A DNA stretch of 22,774 bases, from the IMG/VR virus record IMGVR_UViG_3300028388_004450, positions 1 to 22,774 of that record, one strand, 5' to 3'. Source of the DNA: a virus. Each line of letters begins with the position of its first letter. Position 1 is the stretch's first letter. The notes below the pieces were generated by a model. That model did no database searches, was not told the origin of the DNA, and saw nothing but the letters and a program-made list of their open reading frames with translations. Below, piece by piece: positions 16,475-22,105 of this stretch. Made by a program: the position numbers and the translations under genes.

Positions 16475-18487
16475 ATGGCATCAATAATTCGTATTAAGAG
16501 ATCGCCAACTTCTGGCAATCCCGCTATCCTTGCTCAAGGTGAGCTGTCGTATTCCTACCTAACAGACAACGGCGGCAACGGTGGCGATCGACTCTACATC
16601 GGTACCGGCACAGAGACCGCTGGTGATGCTGCTAACCACGAAGTAATTGGTGGTAAGTATTATGTTGATCTCCTTGGTGGCGCCAGCGGAGCTTCGTTTG
16701 GTGTGGTTACAGCCAACCAAGCCTTGGTCGTTGACAGTGATAAAAAACTGAACGAGATACTGATCGACAACGTCACTATCGATGGCAACACAATCTCAAC
16801 GTCAACGGGCAATCTAGTACTAAGCCCTACCGGATTTGTCGACGCCAATACCAACCTGATTAAAAATGTTGGCGCACCTGTCGATAGTGCCGATGTTGCA
16901 ACTAAACAATATGTCGACGATCAGGTCATTGCTGGCTCAGGAACAGTGTTCCAGTTTAATGATGGCACAACGTCTCGAACATACACTGCTGCCAACGGCC
17001 CCCTTGAATTTATCGGGGGTACAGGCATTACAACGCAAGCTGTTGATAGTGATACGCTGAATATCAGCCTCACCGATGTTGTGACTGGCACAACAATCGG
17101 GTCATCAACGCAGATACCAGTGCTCACCATCAACAATCAGGGTCAGGTAACTACCATTGACAGTGCAACGATAAGCACTGCATTGAGCATAGCCGGCGAT
17201 GCTGGCGCTGATACTGTTAATGTTGGCACCGACACGTTGACGGTTGCTGGTGGCACAGGACTGTCCTCGACAGTAACAGACAACAACATTACTATCGATC
17301 TCGATAGCACCGGCGTTACACCAACGACGTACGGTTCAACCACATCGATTCCTGTTATCACTGTCAATGCTCAGGGTCAATTAACGACCGTCACTACAGC
17401 ATCGATCTCAACAGACCTGACTGTAAACAACGATACCATAAGTCTCGCCGACAGCGATTTAACTTTCGCTGCTGGTGAAGGATTGGACATCACCGTCGAT
17501 AGTGCTACAAACACGATAACATATTCAGGTGAAGATGCTACAACTTCGAACAAAGGTATCGCGTCTTTCACTGCAGCTGATTTTGGCGTTACAAGCGGTG
17601 CAGTTAGCCTCGCCGATACTGTCGTCAAAAGTGTTGCCACTGACGGTTCTGCTGCTACGCCAAGTACGCACAGCTTCGGCATTGTTGGTGCTTCGGCTCA
17701 GGGCGTCTCAACGAGCGGGTCTGGTGCTAACGTAACAGTTACAGTACAGGACGCTACGACTGCAAACAAAGGTGTTGCGTCGTTTAGCTCATCAGACTTT
17801 TCTGTTAGCTCAGGAGCCGTTTCGATAGCGAGTGGTGGCGTAAGCAATGCTCAACTCGCGAATAGTTCGATAACCATTGGCTCTGATGCAATATCACTGG
17901 GTGCATCCCGCACCGATATTAACGGCCTAACTTCGCTTGACGTCGACAATATTACAATCGACGGCAATACCATTAGCACGACAACAGGGGCTCTTACTCT
18001 TGATCCAGCTAATGCCGGTGACAGTGGTGATGTGATCATTCTTGGTAACTTAACTGTTAATGGTACAACGACTACCATTAACAGTACCGAAGTTACTATC
18101 AACGACCTAACCCTAACCCTAGCTGACTCAGCCACCAACTCAACAGAAGCAAATGGTGCTGGTCTCATTGTTGCTGGAGCTAACGCCGAATTTACATACG
18201 CTTCAACAGGCGACAAGTGGACAACCAACAAAACTCTCGATGTTGGCGGCAGTGGCCTGCTGATCGGTGGTGTTACACTAGACGAAACCATTGATGACCG
18301 CGTATCAAGTTTGCTACTTGCCGGGGAAGGTGTTGATCTCACATACAACGATGGCGCCGACACTCTAACGATTTCAGCAGAGCTAGCTACCGTTACTAAT
18401 CCCGGTGTAGCGAGCTTTGATAGTGATCAAATGACTGTAACGTCAGGGTTTGTGACGATCGTCGATATCGACGGCGGAACGTACTAA
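16475..18487 (+). CDS. repeat-rich tail fibre protein, 670 aa
   Basis: The N-terminus shows RIKRSPTSG, LAQGELSYS, GGDRLYIGTG and HEVIGGKYY. This base module is common in marine T4-like fibres. The rest is built from repeats: DNVTIDGNTISTSTGNLVL at about 98-116 and a near copy at 491-509; two long units with QIPVLTINNQGQVTTID (about 213-229) and SIPVITVNAQGQLTTVT (290-306); and three units of the type NKGIASF...SGAVSLA near 354, 426 and 636. The duplicated segments differ widely at third codon positions, so the duplications are old. The VDSADVATKQYVDDQV motif at about 135-150 is typical of phage fibres and often forms a coiled segment. A strong hairpin follows the stop. Confidence 0.85.
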   Translation: MASIIRIKRSPTSGNPAILAQGELSYSYLTDNGGNGGDRLYIGTGTETAGDAANHEVIGGKYYVDLLGGASGASFGVVTANQALVVDSDKKLNEILIDNVTIDGNTISTSTGNLVLSPTGFVDANTNLIKNVGAPVDSADVATKQYVDDQVIAGSGTVFQFNDGTTSRTYTAANGPLEFIGGTGITTQAVDSDTLNISLTDVVTGTTIGSSTQIPVLTINNQGQVTTIDSATISTALSIAGDAGADTVNVGTDTLTVAGGTGLSSTVTDNNITIDLDSTGVTPTTYGSTTSIPVITVNAQGQLTTVTTASISTDLTVNNDTISLADSDLTFAAGEGLDITVDSATNTITYSGEDATTSNKGIASFTAADFGVTSGAVSLADTVVKSVATDGSAATPSTHSFGIVGASAQGVSTSGSGANVTVTVQDATTANKGVASFSSSDFSVSSGAVSIASGGVSNAQLANSSITIGSDAISLGASRTDINGLTSLDVDNITIDGNTISTTTGALTLDPANAGDSGDVIILGNLTVNGTTTTINSTEVTINDLTLTLADSATNSTEANGAGLIVAGANAEFTYASTGDKWTTNKTLDVGGSGLLIGGVTLDETIDDRVSSLLLAGEGVDLTYNDGADTLTISAELATVTNPGVASFDSDQMTVTSGFVTIVDIDGGTY

Positions 18488-18490
18488 ATA
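18483..18490 (+). promoter_or_regulatory. weak late-promoter-like box ACTAAATA
   Basis: This differs from NATAAATA by one base at a normally conserved position. It overlaps the stop codon of the fibre gene, as the better boxes do. If used, transcription would start at 18496, placing the 10-bp hairpin at the very 5' end of the message. Confidence 0.2.
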
Positions 18491-18494
18491 ATCA

Positions 18495-18518
18495 AACCCG
18501 CTATTCTTATAGCGGGTT
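18495..18518 (+). terminator. perfect 10-bp hairpin between fibre genes (terminator or 5' stabiliser)
   Basis: AACCCGCTAT and ATAGCGGGTT are perfect complements around a TCTT loop, eight bases after the fibre stop. Only two T residues follow the stem directly. The TTTTT run is 16 bases further down and belongs to the next gene's leader. It could be a weak or factor-dependent terminator, an mRNA end-protecting hairpin for the fibre transcript, or a leader hairpin for the next gene. Confidence 0.55.
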
Positions 18519-18538
18519 AACAACCACAAGGTGTTTTT

Positions 18539-18823
18539 ATGCCGGCTAATATAAAGCTGAAGAAGTCTTCAGTACCTGCCAAAGTGCCTCTCGATAGTGA
18601 CCTCGCCTATGGCGAGCTCGCTCTTAACTTTGCTGATGGTCGTCTTTTCTATAAGAACTCTTCTAATGAGATTAAGAGTTTCATCGATAGCGACAACATT
18701 GCTAGCGCTGGATACCTCGATTCCTCTGATATTGGGGTTCATGTTCAAAAAAACATCTACATAGACTCGGCCTTGCCTTCTCCGGCAGGCTACGCTGAGA
18801 ACGACATTTTTCTTGTGATCTAA
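18539..18823 (+). CDS. fibre base-module protein, 94 aa
   Basis: The pattern IKLKKSSVPAKVPLDSDLAY, then GELALNFADGRLFYKN matches the N-terminal module of many marine T4-like fibre proteins, here as a stand-alone protein. It is distantly like the N-terminus of the 670-residue fibre (KRS...GELSYS...GDRLYIG). It carries two DSD and two further DS tripeptides, with a short C-terminal strand PAGYAENDIFLVI. An AAGG ribosome site lies at 18528-18531, seven bases before the ATG. It is the first gene after the hairpin at 18495-18518. It may be the remnant of a longer fibre or an adaptor. Confidence 0.8.
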   Translation: MPANIKLKKSSVPAKVPLDSDLAYGELALNFADGRLFYKNSSNEIKSFIDSDNIASAGYLDSSDIGVHVQKNIYIDSALPSPAGYAENDIFLVI

Positions 18824-18837
18824 TAGGAGATCGTAAA

Positions 18838-19242
18838 ATGGATTACCAGGCGTTAAGTGCGCTTATTCAAACCCATCCTCAGTGGCCAGCGGTCGATGAT
18901 TCAGTTTTGACGGATTGGGTCAACGAAGAAGCTATAACCGTTGACAGTCCCACGATTCAATCCGGTGACATCTTTTCTGCAGTGCTTAACAATAGGTCTG
19001 AATGGGAAGCACTAACAGCAGATCAGCGCCAGATTGTGCGCGACGTTCTCGTTATATACAGCACCGATGGGGTGCCAACAGCGTCCGGTTCTCCGGCGAG
19101 AACTGTGCTCATTGATATACTGGGTGTGAACACTAAAGCAGAGATTGCCGCTCTGATTCCAAAAGACATATCTCGCGCCGAAAACGCCGGAATTATCGGT
19201 CGGGTGCGAGAAGGCGATGTGATTTACGCAAGGACTCTATAA
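18838..19242 (+). CDS. conserved phage structural protein, 134 aa
   Basis: It starts MDYQALSALIQ and ends with a segment SRAENAGIIGRVREGDVIYA. This layout is known to me from small proteins in the tail or fibre regions of siphophages and prophages, where the end reads like SRAEELGLG-xVxxGDVxxAR. Function is not known. It is helical, without membrane segments. AGGAGA at 18825-18830 is a strong ribosome site, seven bases before the ATG. It overlaps the next gene by one base (TAATG). With the next genes it appears to form a cassette. Confidence 0.75.
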   Translation: MDYQALSALIQTHPQWPAVDDSVLTDWVNEEAITVDSPTIQSGDIFSAVLNNRSEWEALTADQRQIVRDVLVIYSTDGVPTASGSPARTVLIDILGVNTKAEIAALIPKDISRAENAGIIGRVREGDVIYARTL

Positions 19243-19697
19243 TGGCTAATGAAGCAATTTTTTCAGCAGGAACAAAACTAACACTCGCAGCAACAGGAAC
19301 TACTTCTAGCGTATCAGATGGTGGTTTTGTAGAATGTACCGATGATACTCGAACGGCGGCTGATAATCCGGGTTATCCTTTAGGTGAATTTGTTTTCACA
19401 ACAGCTGCGGGTGGGTTTTCGACCGCTCCAACCGCCGGTGCTGTGATCAATCTGTATGAACAAAAACAACCGGATGGTTCAAACGACGCTCCTGATGTTG
19501 ACGCAAACTACAAGCACGACTACATTGGATCTTTCTACGTCGATCCAGCAGACGCTCAGCAAACTCTCGGTCTGCTCGCGCCCATATGGAGACAGGGGGC
19601 CAAGTACTGGATTGAGTGGGTCGATGGGGGAGCGGGGACAGCATCGTTAGACGCGGGTTGGAAGCTTGAGCTGACACCAGTCACATATGGAACATGA
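19242..19697 (+). CDS. conserved phage structural protein, 151 aa
   Basis: This is a beta-rich protein with the pattern NPGYPLGEFVFTT (about 43-55), GAVINLYEQ (66-74), YKHDYIGSFYVDP (90-102) and a C-terminus AGWKLELTPVTYG. It resembles a widespread small family next to fibre or receptor-binding genes of siphophages and prophages. Its precise role is not known to me. A virion decoration or fibre-attachment role is likely from position. It overlaps both neighbours (TAATG before, ATGA after), which implies coupled translation with the LamG-like gene that follows. Confidence 0.75.
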   Translation: MANEAIFSAGTKLTLAATGTTSSVSDGGFVECTDDTRTAADNPGYPLGEFVFTTAAGGFSTAPTAGAVINLYEQKQPDGSNDAPDVDANYKHDYIGSFYVDPADAQQTLGLLAPIWRQGAKYWIEWVDGGAGTASLDAGWKLELTPVTYGT

Positions 19698-20395
19698 GTC
19701 GATTGATTCCTCGCCGGTACATGGAACCGGCCCTTTACAACCCAGCTAAAGTCCCAGTTGGCCCAGTTAAAATCAACTGGGCCAACTCTATCACCAAAAA
19801 ACTTCATGCAGCGATAGTATACCGCAATGGGTTTATAACCAACCTACTAACCGGGCAAGTGATTCAAAGCCCCGGACAGGCGATCGGCGAATCGACATAT
19901 CTCGATAACACTGTGTCTTTTACCATTGACATAGAACCGCTTGCTGATTTTACGGACATGTCAATTTTCATGGACACCACTATCGGTGAGTTATCATCTT
20001 TCGATGAAGGAGGCGGAATATTCAGTATACCTGACACTGCAACGCTCGACTTCATAACACTAGAGCGTCGCCTTACTTTGACAAGTACCTTTTCAATACG
20101 AGCTCAAGCTGAAGCGCAAGCCAGCTCTTCAGGTGTACCGGGATGCAGAACCTTTGCTCTCACATTACGTGACACAACATATCATCTTTATGCAAACGGT
20201 CAGCAAACAGCGAGTGTTGGCAATCTGAATAACAGAGATAACTGTGACAATATAATTTATATTAACGCCGAAAGTACGAATTCTAGCTATGGCGACCAGT
20301 ACTTTAGGTCAGCGTGGGTGTTCTCTAGAGCGCTAGAAGCTGGGGAAGTAGCCTCGTTGAATCAAAGACCATACCAACTACTGTTACCCGCGTAA
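19694..20395 (+). CDS. concanavalin/LamG-like fibre protein A, 233 aa
   Basis: After a short start, VGPVKINWANSITKKL (about 22-37) matches the IDWSNPLTRGL-type motif that opens many phage LamG-like proteins. The body is a beta-sandwich pattern with alternating strands and TYHLYANGQQTASVG (about 165-179). It ends in the typical WVFSRALEAGEVASL and RPYQLLLPA. Such domains usually bind carbohydrate, so a role in host surface recognition is likely. It is a paralogue of the next gene, sharing the opening W motif and the RxL...GEVASLxxxPYQxLxP ending. It overlaps the previous gene by four bases. A 13-bp perfect inverted repeat lies in codons 21-31. Confidence 0.75.
   Translation: MSRLIPRRYMEPALYNPAKVPVGPVKINWANSITKKLHAAIVYRNGFITNLLTGQVIQSPGQAIGESTYLDNTVSFTIDIEPLADFTDMSIFMDTTIGELSSFDEGGGIFSIPDTATLDFITLERRLTLTSTFSIRAQAEAQASSSGVPGCRTFALTLRDTTYHLYANGQQTASVGNLNNRDNCDNIIYINAESTNSSYGDQYFRSAWVFSRALEAGEVASLNQRPYQLLLPA
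19756..19787 (+). repeat. intragenic 13-bp perfect inverted repeat
   Basis: AGTTGGCCCAGTT (19756-19768) and AACTGGGCCAACT (19775-19787) are perfect complements around a six-base loop, AAAATC. It lies 62-94 bases after the start of the LamG-like gene A. It is the longest perfect stem I noticed in the window, and it lies within coding sequence for a conserved motif. Confidence 0.8.
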
Positions 20396-20404
20396 TTATT
20401 GACT

Positions 20405-21352
20405 ATGGAAGAGTTCCTCTATTTTAGCTCAGTTGATTCAGACCCGGCAGGATATTTCATACCTGACGAGCGGGTTGCAACGCACGAACTACTAGAACCC
20501 GGTAGAAAACCTACTCTACCAATAGAGATCGATTGGACCAATCCGATCTCTCAAGGACTCAAACACTGCGTAGTTCAAAATGAGGATTTGATCTCTAACG
20601 CTCGCGGTTTGTCGTCAAGTCCGGCAGTATACGAAACTGGTTTCTTTCAGAACAACGATTCTGATGGGTTTCATCTTTTCCTTTCACCAATCATATCGCC
20701 AATACAGAGTACACCACTAACTACGATGATTCGTTATGAATCACCCGATTCATCTGGCGATAATGTTCTATTTGGAAATTTTGCTTATGTTAATGCTTCC
20801 CTCAACGTAGGTTGGGGTATTCGCAAAGTTGGTGCTGACCTCGAGTTAGTTACTGGCCAGAACTTATTTACACGTGCCCGTTGGACAGATGTGCTATTGC
20901 CATTCAACGAGATGCGCACATATGCTGGTGTATATGACGCTGTTGGTGCTAATCGCAAACTGTATGTCGATGGTGTCGACCAGGGCTCACCTGATACCTC
21001 GGCTAATACAGGAGGACCGGGTCTCACTTCAGTCAGTATCGGACTATTCAGCAACGACGGTGGAGGATACTTTGCAGGCACAGCCCACGCACAGGGTAAA
21101 ATTGAGTTTGCTTACGCTTGGGACCGCGAACTGACAGAACAAGAGATCGTATCTTTATCACGAGATCCGTATCAGATATTGCGTCCTGCGTATGGCCTTG
21201 AGTCGATGTTCCTCCTCACGCCTCCAGCACCTGGATTCTACGTTCATGTCTCCTCCCAATGGGTTCCTGCACAAGCGTATGTTCATGATGGTGCTGCGTG
21301 GCAACCAGCCACTCCTCACGTACTAAAAGACGGCGCGTGGGTACCTCCGTAG
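20405..21352 (+). CDS. concanavalin/LamG-like fibre protein B, 315 aa
   Basis: TLPIEIDWTNPISQGLKHCV (about 36-55) opens a LamG/concanavalin-type domain that extends to about residue 265. It includes ANRKLYVDGVDQGSP (about 182-196, the usual strand-turn) and the ending WDRELTEQEIVSL with DPYQILRPAYG. The last 40 residues are a separate element with three Trp repeats (SQWVPAQAY, AAWQPATPH, GAWVPP), a common C-terminal tip in phage fibres. It is a paralogue of the preceding gene. I chose ATG at 20405; a TTG two codons upstream (20399) is also possible. Neither has a clear ribosome site, so reinitiation after the upstream stop nine bases away is likely. Confidence 0.78.
   Translation: MEEFLYFSSVDSDPAGYFIPDERVATHELLEPGRKPTLPIEIDWTNPISQGLKHCVVQNEDLISNARGLSSSPAVYETGFFQNNDSDGFHLFLSPIISPIQSTPLTTMIRYESPDSSGDNVLFGNFAYVNASLNVGWGIRKVGADLELVTGQNLFTRARWTDVLLPFNEMRTYAGVYDAVGANRKLYVDGVDQGSPDTSANTGGPGLTSVSIGLFSNDGGGYFAGTAHAQGKIEFAYAWDRELTEQEIVSLSRDPYQILRPAYGLESMFLLTPPAPGFYVHVSSQWVPAQAYVHDGAAWQPATPHVLKDGAWVPP
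20524..20551 (+). repeat. intragenic interrupted inverted repeat in LamG-like gene B
   Basis: AGAGATCG (20524-20531) pairs with CGATCTCT (20544-20551). The inner ATTGG and CCAAT are also complementary, with a one-base bulge, although tight geometry allows only part of that to pair. It falls on the IDWTN codons, close to the place where the paralogue has its 13-bp stem, but its centre is shifted by about three codons. Confidence 0.5.
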
Positions 21353-21353
21353 G

Positions 21354-21361
21354 CATAAATA
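21354..21361 (+). promoter_or_regulatory. T4-type late promoter core CATAAATA
   Basis: The box begins one base after the stop of LamG-like gene B. With T4 spacing, +1 is about 21367, leaving a 21-base leader with a TAGGAG ribosome site (21376-21381) before the ATG at 21388. This is the most conventional promoter, leader and start arrangement in the window. Confidence 0.7.
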
Positions 21362-21387
21362 CAACACACTAACCATAGGAGAATATT

Positions 21388-21807
21388 ATGGTATATCGAA
21401 CTAGTGAAGTACAACAGGCCATTGCTTTGTTGACATCTTTGGGCTACACAGTGTCAAAAATAGAAGAAGACCCTATCGAAGATCAATATTACATGCAATC
21501 CGAGGTTTGGGAAAACAACCCCCTCGAATATGTGTCGTGGCTTACAGGTCGAAACCGCCGCGAAATGGTCGATCTATTCAACAACCTGGACCACGAACGG
21601 ATGGTGTCAACGTGGAGGCTGGACACGATATACGACGTTCTTGACGCAGGTTCCGATATTGCTCTCAATAAGAGAGGCCGTATTCTGATGAGACGAGCAT
21701 GCACCGAAGAGGTCAACAACCGTCTTGGGCAACCACAGCCTACCGATCGCAATAGAAAGGGTGGCTCTGGCCGTCAGCGACTAAAAACAGGACACAGCTA
21801 CAACTAA
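21388..21807 (+). CDS. hypothetical protein with basic C-terminus, 139 aa
   Basis: I do not recognise this gene. The first 100 residues look alpha-helical with mixed charge (SEVQQAIALLTSLGYTVSKI; RREMVDLFNNLDHER). Residues 115-139 are a flexible, strongly basic tail (RNRKGGSGRQRLKTG), which could bind nucleic acid or a partner. It has no DSD tripeptide and no beta-repeat character, so it does not look like a fibre protein although it sits among them. It has its own late promoter and an excellent ribosome site. A late-expressed assembly, regulatory or lysis-related role is possible, and I cannot choose between them. Confidence 0.75.
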   Translation: MVYRTSEVQQAIALLTSLGYTVSKIEEDPIEDQYYMQSEVWENNPLEYVSWLTGRNRREMVDLFNNLDHERMVSTWRLDTIYDVLDAGSDIALNKRGRILMRRACTEEVNNRLGQPQPTDRNRKGGSGRQRLKTGHSYN

Positions 21808-21818
21808 GGAACTAGCCA

Positions 21819-22088
21819 ATGCTTCAGTTGCGCATACGCAACTTTTTGATCGCAATTGATCAACTGCTGTATGTGCTTCTGACGCTTGGCGGCGGAATGC
21901 CCGACGAAACCATTTCCGCCGCGCTGTGGAGATGGGAAAGGGCTGGAAAAATCTACGGTCGGCTTTTTCGCCCTCTTGTCGATCTCCTTTTTTCGCCTTT
22001 TGAAAACAACCACTGTTACCGTTCGTTTGTGTCTGAACAGCTAAGAAGACACTTACCTCGTGAATATCACTTAGATCACGATTGCTAA
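21819..22088 (+). CDS. small conserved phage protein, possibly lysis-region associated, 89 aa
   Basis: The pattern LIAIDQLLYVLL, then GGGMPDETISAALWRWERAG, KIYGRLFRPLVDLLF, HCYRSF and LPREYH matches a short family seen in many phages and prophages, often near lysis or tail-end genes. Its function is not known to me. Residues 8-24 are hydrophobic and could be a weak membrane or signal-anchor segment, interrupted by Asp14. Cys66 lies in the recurring HC pair. AAGGA at 21806-21810 lies eight bases before the ATG. It follows the 139-residue gene by 11 bases and is probably in the same transcript. Confidence 0.7.
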   Translation: MLQLRIRNFLIAIDQLLYVLLTLGGGMPDETISAALWRWERAGKIYGRLFRPLVDLLFSPFENNHCYRSFVSEQLRRHLPREYHLDHDC

Positions 22089-22105
22089 TAGTCGAGGAGA
22101 CGAAG

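Noticed and set aside
18106-18122. Telomere-like CCTAAC repeat
   Set aside because: Fewer than three units, in frame, spelling Leu-Thr-Leu-Thr of a fibre repeat. No sign of a DNA end here.
17851-18363. Long minus-strand reading frame (170 codons) opposite the large fibre
   Set aside because: It lies wholly within a well-supported fibre gene, lacks a recognisable family or ribosome site, and its Val/Ser/Pro-rich content is what the complement of Thr/Asp-rich fibre codons gives.
20399-20401. TTG at 20399 as start of LamG-like gene B
   Set aside because: An ATG lies two codons downstream and TTG starts are rare. The difference is two residues and cannot be settled from sequence.
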